In this document: piece by piece, positions 43,768-51,702 of the stretch
Layout: every line of letters starts with the position of its first letter
How positions within the stretch are numbered: position 1 is the first letter of the stretch
From: UMGS1387 sp045541355
Lineage (GTDB): Bacteria > Bacillota > Clostridia > Oscillospirales > CAG-382
Reading direction: 5' to 3'
Length of the DNA stretch: 64,000 bases
Assembly (NCBI GenBank): GCA_045541355.1
Contig: JAZQIW010000071.1
Coordinates: forward strand, 1 to 64,000
Notes under the pieces: generated by a model
Seen by the model: the letters and a program-made list of their open reading frames with translations, nothing else
Databases searched by the model: none
What the model was told of the DNA's origin: nothing
Position numbers and translations under genes: made by a program

Positions 43768-43802
43768 TTCCCCGACTGCTTGAATTAATGGCGGTCGGGG
43801 AA
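43768..43802 (-). terminator. Terminator-like hairpin downstream of spoIIE
   Basis: TTCCCCGAC and GTCGGGGAA pair, with a second CGC/GC pairing inside. It lies after the convergent spoIIE stop codon. The T run is short on the minus strand. Confidence 0.45.
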
Positions 43803-43917
43803 GGCTGTAATTGAGAAAATCACATTAAAAATTTGTTTTATAAAGGAATGTTCTTGCTTTAATTTGTTTTTTTGGGCTTTTTTTAAGAAAAAGCGAAAAA
43901 TAATCGTCGTAGAAAAA

Positions 43918-46287
43918 CTAAATAACCCTGATGACACAGGCAGAGGCATCATCGGTTCTTCCGCCGATATTCTTTGCACGTTCAATAAGTTCACCGGCAA
44001 GAAGGGCGGGGTCGCTTGATGAGTCAAGGCGAATAAGCTCAGAGAGCCAGCGAGCATCGCTGTCTGATGTAATAACGCCGTCTGAAACCATAATAATTAC
44101 ATCGCCCTTTTCGAGGGAAAAGCGGGTGCTTTCTGCACTGAATGAGGGGATTATACCGACCGGAGGGGTTTCCGAGGCTATTTTATAGAGGCGGGAATTT
44201 CTGAGAACAAAAGATGGCGCGGCACCTGCCTTTATGAAGTAGGCACTTGCATTAAGCTTGTCTACTTCGAGTAAATCAACGGTTGAAAAGGTCTCGTCGC
44301 TTTTTGATAAAAGCAGATTGTTGAGCATTTCAAGACAGACGTTTTTTGCAGTACCCGCACAGAGTAGCTTTTCAAGAAAAATGCAGGTAAGACGGGATGT
44401 TGCCGCCGCCACTTTTCCGCAGCCCATCCCATCTGCGATAATAGAATAAAAGTACCCCTTGTCTGTGTCAAAAAAGCTGACGGTATCACCGCTGACTGTA
44501 CCCTCTTGCTTTGAAATACAGCACTGGGCATACTCCAGCGAAAGAATATCGCCTCTTGTAAATTTCATTATCATGTCAGCACTGTCCGAGATGTCAAAGG
44601 CTGGCTCTGAAATTTTCATATTGCATTCCTTTGAGAGATATGAAGACAGCTCAGAGGAGGTACATGGAATTTTGTCGGCGGCGATTCCGTGAATGAAAAT
44701 CTCCTTGTTTCTTGTTCCAAGTACCTCGGCATATGAAAACTCAACGCCGATTTTTTTAAGAGCCGTTCCGATGAGCTTTTCAAGGCGAGCATCGCGCAGG
44801 CTGTTTTCCTTGTCAGTTTTTGACGTTGCTTTGATCAGATGTGACATGGAGTTGTAAAGATTTGCAACCGTGCCTGTTCTGTTAGCCTTCATTGTAAGGA
44901 AGCATAGCTCGCTGTAATGCTCTGATATGTATTTGTAAAGCTCAGAAGACTTTATGCACTTATCAAGAAGCATTTTTGACAGGTCGTTTTCTTCAAACCT
45001 ACCCTCACTGAGTAAAGTAATCACTCTGCTTCTTACAGCCCTAAGGTTGCACTCTTTTTTTGCGTAGCAGAAAGAACTCAAGGAACATGAGGCACAGGTG
45101 TCTCTGAAGGCATTGTCGAAAATGTCGCCTGTTTCTGCACTTGATGGATTTTTTAAGTGATTGGAAAGCTTGAAGAGGATGGAGGATAAACCCGATAAAG
45201 ACTCAGAAACTCTGTCAAACTCATCCTTTCCGGATGTGGCTTGCCTTGAAGAAATTCGAGCTTTTGATAAGCTTCTTTTGGATTTGAATAGCCTTGCTGC
45301 TTTGTCGCCGAATAATAAAAAAAATAGGCTTGCTGCGCAGGAATATGGGAGAAATTCGGATAGAGCAGAAAAGCCGAATAGATATGAGGCTATAAAGAAA
45401 ACCGAAAGGGAAAAGCAGGAAAGACTGATAAATACGCTTTTGGTAAAGAGAAAACCCGATATAAGTCCCGCGACACCAAGCGGCGCACTTGATAGTGGAT
45501 TTGAGCAGGCAAACCCGAGGATAAATCCCGCTACACAGCCATAAACAGGGCCTCTTGCCCTCGAAAAGCAAAGGGTGAGAAAGCAGGTGTAAATCAGGGC
45601 AAAATCAATTCCGAAAAGATTAACGCGGCAGATGGCAGGAACGGTGCAGAGGGTGATTGCGTATAAGGATAAAAGGCGGTAGCTTTCAGAAAATCCGTTT
45701 TCCTTGCCGCATAAAACGGGATAGAATAAATACGTGCAGCTTACCGATAGACAGACGTAGGTAAGAAAGGAAAACACCTCGTCGGCAGAGATTGTTTTTG
45801 TAAAAAGACTGCAAGCACCAATAAATAAGGAAACGGTAAAGGCGGTGATAATTCTGATTTGCGGTTTTTCGGAAAAGCTGCCGGACGTCAGGTTTTTTCG
45901 TGTGAAGTAAAGAAGAAAAAAAGTAATGAACTCAATTATGGCACCCGTTCCCGAAAATAGACAGGAGATGGCAGAGCCTATGTAAAATAAAAGCGCACGG
46001 GAAGCATCTGCACAGCATAGTGCACCGAGGGCAAAGGGGGAGAGAAGTCCGGATGGACGAGAAAGACCTAAAAGCAGGGAAAGAAATATGCTTTCAAACG
46101 CCTTTATAAATGAAGAGGAATGCTTTTGCGCCGCTTCCTTTACCTGTCGGTCATAGGGACATAAGCACCTGAAAATAACGGAACCGAGACACCTTAGATT
46201 TGAACGAATTCTCCCGAGTATGTTGCCGTAAATACTGCTTTTTGATTTTTTTGTAAAAATTGAATTGTTTTGTTGGTTGTACTGCAT
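43918..46287 (-). CDS. spoIIE: Stage II sporulation protein E, PP2C-type phosphatase
   Basis: A 789-aa sporulation protein. About ten membrane helices (about 50-300) are followed by a linker with a Cys cluster (CASCSLSSFCYAKKEC, about 395-420) and a C-terminal PP2C phosphatase domain (about 570-789) with the metal motifs IIADGMGCGK and IIMVSDGV, and the closing DDASACVIRV. In B. subtilis SpoIIE dephosphorylates SpoIIAA in the forespore, activating sigma-F, and helps polar septation. Start is ATG 46287 with AAGGG before it; an upstream in-frame start lies within the promoter. The promoter has a 21-bp spacer and an overlapping 0A box, as expected for this gene. Confidence 0.93.
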   Translation of the reverse strand: MQYNQQNNSIFTKKSKSSIYGNILGRIRSNLRCLGSVIFRCLCPYDRQVKEAAQKHSSSFIKAFESIFLSLLLGLSRPSGLLSPFALGALCCADASRALLFYIGSAISCLFSGTGAIIEFITFFLLYFTRKNLTSGSFSEKPQIRIITAFTVSLFIGACSLFTKTISADEVFSFLTYVCLSVSCTYLFYPVLCGKENGFSESYRLLSLYAITLCTVPAICRVNLFGIDFALIYTCFLTLCFSRARGPVYGCVAGFILGFACSNPLSSAPLGVAGLISGFLFTKSVFISLSCFSLSVFFIASYLFGFSALSEFLPYSCAASLFFLLFGDKAARLFKSKRSLSKARISSRQATSGKDEFDRVSESLSGLSSILFKLSNHLKNPSSAETGDIFDNAFRDTCASCSLSSFCYAKKECNLRAVRSRVITLLSEGRFEENDLSKMLLDKCIKSSELYKYISEHYSELCFLTMKANRTGTVANLYNSMSHLIKATSKTDKENSLRDARLEKLIGTALKKIGVEFSYAEVLGTRNKEIFIHGIAADKIPCTSSELSSYLSKECNMKISEPAFDISDSADMIMKFTRGDILSLEYAQCCISKQEGTVSGDTVSFFDTDKGYFYSIIADGMGCGKVAAATSRLTCIFLEKLLCAGTAKNVCLEMLNNLLLSKSDETFSTVDLLEVDKLNASAYFIKAGAAPSFVLRNSRLYKIASETPPVGIIPSFSAESTRFSLEKGDVIIMVSDGVITSDSDARWLSELIRLDSSSDPALLAGELIERAKNIGGRTDDASACVIRVI

Positions 46288-46328
46288 TTTTTGTTTCCCT
46301 TCTCTTGAAAAGTCCTTGTCTTTGTTAT

Positions 46329-46362
46329 ATAATAACACTGTAAGCAAAAAATATTTGTCGAA
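46329..46362 (-). promoter_or_regulatory. Spo0A-type spoIIE promoter with 21-bp spacer and 0A box
   Basis: Minus strand TCGACA (46361-46356) and TATTAT (46334-46329) are 21 bp apart, far from the usual 17. A perfect 0A box core, TGTCGAA on the plus strand (46356-46362), covers the -35. B. subtilis spoIIE and spoIIG have the same architecture, activated by phosphorylated Spo0A with sigma-A. The expected start lies about 35 nt before the ATG. Confidence 0.78.
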
Positions 46363-46441
46363 GTAGAGTAAGGACAAAAAATGTTTGTAAATAAGGCTTT
46401 TTGATGTTCACAAAATATTTTCAAATAAATTGAAATAAATA

Positions 46442-46470
46442 TTGCTTTTGCAAATATTTTATGCTATAAT
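46442..46470 (+). promoter_or_regulatory. Sigma-A promoter of rpmE
   Basis: TTGCTT (46442-46447), 17-bp spacer and TATAAT (46465-46470), preceded by TGC (extended -10). Confidence 0.8.
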
Positions 46471-46514
46471 GCTAAAGTACGATAAAAACGACAGTTGATA
46501 AGGAGTGAAAATAA

Positions 46515-46715
46515 ATGAAGCAGGGAATCCATCCTGAATACGTTGAAGCAACGGTAAGGTGCGCTTGCGGTGAAACATTCACAACTCGTTCCACAAAGTC
46601 CGAGCTCAGAGTTGATATCTGTTCCAAGTGCCATCCTTTCTTCACAGGTAAGCAGAAGTTCGTAGATGCAGGCGGACGTGTTGACAAGTTCAAGAAGAAG
46701 TTTAATCTTGACTAA
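46515..46715 (+). CDS. rpmE: 50S ribosomal protein L31, zinc-binding form
   Basis: A complete 66-aa L31. The zinc ligands are CACG (16 and 18) and CSKC (36 and 39), so this is the zinc-containing (C+) type rather than the zinc-independent paralogue. The HPEY and HPFFTGKQKF segments match the family closely. L31 bridges the two ribosomal subunits near the 5S rRNA. AAGGAGTG lies about 10 nt before ATG 46515. It is a single gene with its own promoter and terminator, divergent from spoIIE. Confidence 0.97.
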   Translation: MKQGIHPEYVEATVRCACGETFTTRSTKSELRVDICSKCHPFFTGKQKFVDAGGRVDKFKKKFNLD

Positions 46716-46728
46716 TCAAAAAACATTT

Positions 46729-46754
46729 AAAGACGGTTATTGCCGTCTTTTTTT
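46729..46754 (+). terminator. Terminator of rpmE
   Basis: AAAGACGG (46729-46736) pairs with CCGTCTTT (46743-46750), followed by TTTT. Confidence 0.9.
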
Positions 46755-46803
46755 GTTATTTATAATAAACTGACATCAAGTGACAGATTTTGCAAAAACG
46801 GGA

Positions 46804-46812
46804 TGCTATAAT
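46804..46812 (+). promoter_or_regulatory. Extended -10 promoter of the Spo0A_C-like gene
   Basis: TGC directly precedes TATAAT (46807-46812). No good -35 lies 17 bp upstream; a GTGACA sits 21 bp upstream, but no 0A box is visible. Confidence 0.5.
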
Positions 46813-46861
46813 ACCCTTGCCGTAAAAAAATGGTAAAAAACAAAAAAGAGATGATATACTA

Positions 46862-47443
46862 ATGATAAAAGAACAAATCAAGATAGCCGACAGGCTGAAT
46901 GAAAAGTATAACTCCAAGGAATATAAGGACTTGGTTTATGATCTTGAGAGCTGCATAATTGATATGTATTATCCGGAAAGCAAGGAGAATGATACGGGAA
47001 AAGTGCAGGCAGCACGCGGAAAGGCAAAAATTGCATCGGTTATGCTTGATGAGATAGAAGAAAAAAGAGTGTTTGAAACTGTAAGACCTATACTTGTTGA
47101 GCTTGGAATCACACCCTCCGTCAAGGGCATGAGAATAATTGAGAGATGCGTGATAGAATGTGCAAGACTTGCGGTTGAGAATAAAAGGTATAATATGTCA
47201 GAGATTTATGAGACGGCAGGGAAGTTTTTTTCAATAACACCGCATAACGCAGAAAGACTTGCAAGGTATGCCTGTGATAAAGTCAGACCGACAAGAAACA
47301 TAGTAATTAAATATCCTTTTCTTGAAGTGCTTACACATAGAACTGTCGAAAATGTAACAGTCAAAGAGCTGTGCGATGTGCTTGTCAGGTATGTTGTAGT
47401 AAAATGTAAATTCAGACAGAGAGGCACGTCAAGGCAGGATTAA
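46862..47443 (+). CDS. Stand-alone Spo0A C-terminal-like DNA-binding protein
   Basis: A 193-aa protein without a receiver domain. Residues about 75-140 resemble the Spo0A effector domain: VELGITPSVKGMRIIERCVIE aligns with its first helices (E-x-G-x-x-x-x-x-KG), and ETAGKFFSITPHNAERLARYACD with its recognition helix region, in which Spo0A has TTPSRVERAIRHAI. The 70-residue N-terminal part is charged and helical, and the C-terminal 50 residues are basic. It probably binds DNA, perhaps 0A-like boxes, without phosphorylation control. It lies near spoIIE, but that closeness may be chance. No strong Shine-Dalgarno is visible; AGAGATG is the nearest. Confidence 0.7.
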   Translation: MIKEQIKIADRLNEKYNSKEYKDLVYDLESCIIDMYYPESKENDTGKVQAARGKAKIASVMLDEIEEKRVFETVRPILVELGITPSVKGMRIIERCVIECARLAVENKRYNMSEIYETAGKFFSITPHNAERLARYACDKVRPTRNIVIKYPFLEVLTHRTVENVTVKELCDVLVRYVVVKCKFRQRGTSRQD

Positions 47444-47462
47444 ATGAATAAAATATAATGGT

Positions 47463-47500
47463 AAAGCAGGCATAGCAGTATGGAGTAATGCCTGCTTTTT
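47463..47500 (+). terminator. Terminator of the Spo0A_C-like gene
   Basis: AAAGCAGGCAT (47463-47473) pairs with ATGCCTGCTTT (47488-47498), followed by T. Confidence 0.85.
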
Positions 47501-47515
47501 CTATGAATTAAGCAG

Positions 47516-47544
47516 TTGCAAAAAGAGCACGGATGTGGTATACT
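47516..47544 (+). promoter_or_regulatory. Sigma-A promoter of the FliB-like gene
   Basis: TTGCAA (47516-47521), 17-bp spacer and TATACT (47539-47544). Confidence 0.7.
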
Positions 47545-47587
47545 TTGCATTGTAAATCACATTTGAAAAAGGAAAAGAAGTGCCTTT

Positions 47588-48502
47588 ATGATTGAAGTAT
47601 ACCCGAGCTACTATAATAAATTCAAATGTATCGCCGATAGGTGCCGCCATAATTGCTGTATAGGCTGGGAAATAGATGTTGATGAAAAAACACTTTGCTT
47701 TTATAATACCCTTGACGGCGAAATGGGTGATAAAATAAGAAGAAGCATTGATGCAGAGTCTGCAAGCTTTACCCTTTGCGATGGGGAAAGATGTCCCATG
47801 CTTAATGAGAACGGACTTTGTGACATAATGCTGAAATACGGCCATGATGCCCTTTGCGATATATGCCGTAATCACCCGAGGTTTTCAAATGTTTATTCCG
47901 GATTTTGCGAGACAGGGCTCGGACTGTGCTGTGAAGAAGCGGCAAGAATTGTACTTTCCGAAAAAGAGCCGTTTGTTGTACAATTGCCTGAGAAGGCGGT
48001 TCTTTCCGAGAGAGAAAAAGAATTTTTCGGTATACGAAATGAAATATTTGAAACTCTTCAAAATAGACAAAAGACCGTTTATCAACGCCTTTGTGACCTT
48101 GCAAAGAGCTTTGAACTTGATTTTCGCTTTGATATTGAAAAGCTCAGAAACACATACCTTTGCCTCGAAAGACTTGATGAAGCATGGACAGAACGATTGA
48201 ACGAACTAAGCTGCTTTTGCTTTGATGAAAAGGTGTTTTCGGAAGAGAAGTATCAGCTGCCCTTTGAGCAGCTTTCGGTGTACTTTGTTTTCCGACACCT
48301 GACGGATGCCGTGTGGTACGGCGATTTCAGACAAAGAGTGGGCTTTGTTCTTGAAAGTGTGTATCTTTTGGGCGCACTTGTAGAAAAACGAAGCAGAAAC
48401 GGCTCATTTGAAGAAATGGTTGATCTTGTCCGAATGTATTCAGCCGAGATTGAATATTCAACGGAAAATGTAGATTCACTTCTCGAACAAATGGTAATAT
48501 AG
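47588..48502 (+). CDS. FliB-family (flagellin lysine-N-methylase-like) cysteine-rich protein
   Basis: A 304-aa cytosolic protein. Eleven or so Cys fall in the N-terminal 115 residues: CIADRCRHNCCIGWEID, CPMLNENGLCD, CDICRNHPRF and GLGLCCEEAAR. This pattern marks the FliB family, a probable Fe-S or metal-binding fold first linked to N-methylation of flagellin lysines in Salmonella. The C-terminal half is helical and variable. No flagellar gene is in the window, and such proteins are common in non-motile Clostridia, so another target is likely. ATG 47588 is chosen; the AAAAAGGAAAAG site is rather far (about 16 nt). Confidence 0.8.
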   Translation: MIEVYPSYYNKFKCIADRCRHNCCIGWEIDVDEKTLCFYNTLDGEMGDKIRRSIDAESASFTLCDGERCPMLNENGLCDIMLKYGHDALCDICRNHPRFSNVYSGFCETGLGLCCEEAARIVLSEKEPFVVQLPEKAVLSEREKEFFGIRNEIFETLQNRQKTVYQRLCDLAKSFELDFRFDIEKLRNTYLCLERLDEAWTERLNELSCFCFDEKVFSEEKYQLPFEQLSVYFVFRHLTDAVWYGDFRQRVGFVLESVYLLGALVEKRSRNGSFEEMVDLVRMYSAEIEYSTENVDSLLEQMVI

Positions 48503-48511
48503 AAGCATTTG

Positions 48512-48534
48512 GCCTTCCCGATGGGAAGGCTTTG
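48512..48534 (+). terminator. Terminator of the FliB-like gene
   Basis: GCCTTCCC (48512-48519), GAT loop and GGGAAGGC (48523-48530), then TTT. Confidence 0.8.
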
Positions 48535-48583
48535 CTGTTTGTTATATATTTTGGTAAAAAAATAAAAATATGGCGTAATGTGC

Positions 48584-48612
48584 TTGCAATTATATCATAT
48601 GTGGGTTATAAT
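48584..48612 (+). promoter_or_regulatory. Sigma-A promoter of the GH99-like gene pair
   Basis: TTGCAA (48584-48589), 17-bp spacer and TATAAT (48607-48612). Only one promoter is evident for the two tandem genes. Confidence 0.78.
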
Positions 48613-48672
48613 TAATTTGAATACGGATATCTTAATAAACTAATGAGAAGTCATAAGAAAGGAGCAGGATAA

Positions 48673-51657
48673 ATGAGAAAAGAAAACCCAAATCCATACC
48701 ATCTTATCGATGATGAAATTCACTGGCCGGGTCACCATGAAGAAAGCGGATGGGATACCGATCATAGAGGTGCAGGTGCTTTTTACGGACAAACATATGA
48801 ATACAGAACAGTAAAAAGCATTGGAAACGAGTTTCCCACCTTCAGGAGAAGAAATATCACCGAAGAAGTAAAGGGCGTTGTTACTCTCGAGGGTACATAT
48901 CGGATTGTGTCGGGAGACGGCTTTTACTTTGGCTTCTGGGGAAATAAGGGAAATGAAACAGAGGCATTTGTTTTAAGACAGAAGGATGGCTTTATATATG
49001 CAGGTGATAAAAGGGCGTATCAATCCGATAATGCGTGGCATTACGTAAAGCTTGTTCTTGATATTGATAAGGGAGAATGTAAGCTTCACCTTGATGGAAA
49101 ATACCTTAAAACTCTTGCATTTACCGGAAAAGCAACAAGCCTTTGCCGTTTCCAGTTCGGTTATGAAGAGGGAAGCGTCGGCGAGGCTATGTTCTATGCT
49201 GACCTTGAGGTTTATAAAAACTATATTTTCCTTGACTCGCTTGTGCCCAAATATGAAGGGAATCTTCCCGAGGAATATGAAATCGAAAAAAGCGGCAAGG
49301 CTGTAATCGGCAGACGCCGTTACAGTCCCACTTCAAAGTATTCAAGCTATTATGTAAAAGCTTACAGCGGCAGCAACACAGTCATAAGCCGTGTCTTTGA
49401 AAGGGCAGAAGGAAATGTTTGTTTTGAAATGAAATATTATATTCCGAGAGCAGGAGGAAAGCTGACGGTCAGCCTTCTCAGCTCCGAATGTGAGGTTGTT
49501 TCAATTTATGATGAGCTTTGCGAAATACGCTGTAAAGACGGCGCTCTTCGCAGCCATTCGCCCAACGTCTGGCAGACTCTCAGAATTGAAGCCGACACCA
49601 ATACAAACACCGCCCTTGTGCGCCTTAACGGAAAGGTTTGCTCTACTATCAGCTTTGATAATTACGCGGAATATATAGATAAGGTGAGAATCGGCTTTGT
49701 TTGCGAAAAGGCACTTGAGCTTCAGATTTCCGACCTTAAGGCTTTTGTAATTCCTCCCTATCCCGCTGATTATGTACCCGAACCCGTAATACCAAAGAAG
49801 AAGGGCGATTACTATGTGGGTATGAATATCTGCTCACTTTGGAGAGAGGGCTCGCATTACGGCTGGGATTGTATTACACCCTTCCCCGAGAATAAGCCGC
49901 TTTTGGGATACTATGATGAGGGCATAACGGAAACTGCCGACTGGGAGCTTAAATGGATGGCAGAGCACGGCCTTGATTTTCAGCTTTACTGCTGGTATGC
50001 AAGCGAAAGTCATATGCCTATGCTAAAGACCATGCTTTCCGAAGAAATCCACGGCGGACATATGCTTGCAAAATACGGCGATAAGGTAAAGATAGCACTT
50101 CTTTGGGAGGCAGATACAGGTAAGCCCTCCTGTTTTGAGGATGTAAAGAATTACTTTGTGCCTTACTTTATAGACTACTTCTTCTCGGATCCAAGATATA
50201 TGCAGATAGACGGAAAGGCAATCATGTCTATATATGCACCCGATAAGCTTGCAAGGGATCTCGGTGGACCGCAGGTTGTTAAAAGGTGTATTGAATACCT
50301 CAGAAAAGAGGTCAAAAAGCTTGGGTATAAAGACCTTATAGTTATGTGCTGCGGTGATAATAAACCCATTTATAAGGAATGCGGAATTGAAGCTGTTCAC
50401 GCGTATAATTGGGGCATTAACGGCTGGGATGTTGAGTTTACAAAGGGTAGAATTCTCGGAAATATCAGAGAAGGCTCTACCCATACCGTACCTACCGTTT
50501 CCATGGGCTTTAACCATGCCGGCTGGACAGGCATCCGTACCCCTGTTCTCGAGCCTTGTGATATGCATACTCTTCTTGAATGGTCAAAGGATGAGATTCT
50601 TACAAAGCAGGATAAGAATAGCTGGAAATCAAAGCTCGTAATGCTCTCTACCTGGAACGAATACGGTGAGGGAACATATATGATGCCTGCGGGTGTTCAC
50701 GGCTTTGGCTATCTCGATGCACTCAGAGCTTCCTTCCTTGAGGATGTGCCCCATGTTGATGTAGCTCCAAATCAGGATCAGCTTGACAGAATATGTATTC
50801 TTCATCCTCAGGACAGAATACTTCTTGCCCCGCAGGATAATATGACCAAAGATACAACCGAATATCCCATAATTAAAAAATACGAATTTAAGACAAAGCA
50901 AGACCTTGAAAAGTGGGAAATCCATCAGCTTACAAGCTATGAAATTCGTGACGGAAAGCTCTGCGGACATTCCGAGCAGGCAGATCCGTATATGATTTTG
51001 AAGGACGATGATTTTCTTCCTGTTTCCACCGAAAAAATCGGAAAGATTGTTGCACATTGCCGAACCTATAAGCCTGTGGATGCTACTTGCTGTATTCAGT
51101 GTTTCTTTAAGTTCAATAAGGAAAACTGGCATAATTGGCCTATTTCCAGACTTTCTGTGCCCGATAAGGTTGTGCCTCTCACCCTTGATCCAAAGAATGA
51201 GCATAAATTCCCTTGGCATGAAACGATATACGGCTTCCGCTTTGACCCTGTGTTCATGGAGGGCGATTTTGAGCTTGAAAGCATCGAGTTCTATGCAGCA
51301 CCCGAGCATAAGCTTCTAAAGATTGACGGTAAAATTTATGACCTTGCGCAGATGCCGTATGAGGAAGACGGAACGGTGTATATTCCGTTTGACACCAAGA
51401 GTGAGCTTAAAAAGCTTGACAATATGTACTATGAGTGGAGCCATACACTTGAGACCCTTACTGTTTACGGCGTAAAGACAGCGGTATTTACAAAGGATAG
51501 CGATGAGGCAGTAATTGACGGGGAAACGGTAAAGCTTGTAAAGCCCTTTACCTTTGTTGACGGTATACCGCATATTCAGGCAGATGTGCTTTGTGAGCTG
51601 ATTGATAAAAAGCTTAGCTTTGATGAATTTGAAGTACGCCTTGATTCTAAAAAATAA
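48673..51657 (+). CDS. GH99-like (WbsX-type) multidomain protein, copy 1
   Basis: A 994-aa protein. Two concanavalin/LamG-like domains (about 25-190 and 215-365) precede a TIM-barrel GH99-like/WbsX catalytic domain (about 377-700) with WDCITPFPENKPLLGYYDEG, the DPRYMQIDGKAIMSIY strand and WNEYGEG (Trp661-Asn662-Glu663), the family's end-of-barrel motif. A further beta-rich part (about 725-875) and a copper-amine-oxidase N-terminal-like module (about 880-994; repeated I-DG strands) follow. There is no signal peptide. Relatives hydrolyse or process complex glycans (endo-mannanase/mannosidase GH99 fold, or O-antigen loci); the substrate here is unknown. AAAGGAG lies 8 nt before ATG 48673. A paralogue follows 45 bp downstream. 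Confidence 0.78.
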   Translation: MRKENPNPYHLIDDEIHWPGHHEESGWDTDHRGAGAFYGQTYEYRTVKSIGNEFPTFRRRNITEEVKGVVTLEGTYRIVSGDGFYFGFWGNKGNETEAFVLRQKDGFIYAGDKRAYQSDNAWHYVKLVLDIDKGECKLHLDGKYLKTLAFTGKATSLCRFQFGYEEGSVGEAMFYADLEVYKNYIFLDSLVPKYEGNLPEEYEIEKSGKAVIGRRRYSPTSKYSSYYVKAYSGSNTVISRVFERAEGNVCFEMKYYIPRAGGKLTVSLLSSECEVVSIYDELCEIRCKDGALRSHSPNVWQTLRIEADTNTNTALVRLNGKVCSTISFDNYAEYIDKVRIGFVCEKALELQISDLKAFVIPPYPADYVPEPVIPKKKGDYYVGMNICSLWREGSHYGWDCITPFPENKPLLGYYDEGITETADWELKWMAEHGLDFQLYCWYASESHMPMLKTMLSEEIHGGHMLAKYGDKVKIALLWEADTGKPSCFEDVKNYFVPYFIDYFFSDPRYMQIDGKAIMSIYAPDKLARDLGGPQVVKRCIEYLRKEVKKLGYKDLIVMCCGDNKPIYKECGIEAVHAYNWGINGWDVEFTKGRILGNIREGSTHTVPTVSMGFNHAGWTGIRTPVLEPCDMHTLLEWSKDEILTKQDKNSWKSKLVMLSTWNEYGEGTYMMPAGVHGFGYLDALRASFLEDVPHVDVAPNQDQLDRICILHPQDRILLAPQDNMTKDTTEYPIIKKYEFKTKQDLEKWEIHQLTSYEIRDGKLCGHSEQADPYMILKDDDFLPVSTEKIGKIVAHCRTYKPVDATCCIQCFFKFNKENWHNWPISRLSVPDKVVPLTLDPKNEHKFPWHETIYGFRFDPVFMEGDFELESIEFYAAPEHKLLKIDGKIYDLAQMPYEEDGTVYIPFDTKSELKKLDNMYYEWSHTLETLTVYGVKTAVFTKDSDEAVIDGETVKLVKPFTFVDGIPHIQADVLCELIDKKLSFDEFEVRLDSKK

Positions 51658-51702
51658 AACTTTTGCTTATACTACTCTTTTTAATGGAAAGGAAAGCTTA
51701 TT

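Larger units (their letters stand above)
43597..43917. repeat. Hairpin-rich gap between two convergent genes
   Basis: No credible gene is seen. Four inverted repeats occur: 43624-43633/43638-43647 (perfect 10 bp, loop GGAA), 43669-43674/43686-43691, 43720-43731/43739-43750 (perfect 12 bp) and 43768-43777/43793-43802. The third and fourth look like terminators. The stretch resembles the other hairpin-dense gaps at 1-240 and 8517-8800. The last 110 bp are AT-rich without clear structure. Confidence 0.55.

Noticed and set aside
47588..48502. Motility function
   Set aside because: FliB-type annotation alone does not show motility; no flagellar or chemotaxis gene is present in the window.
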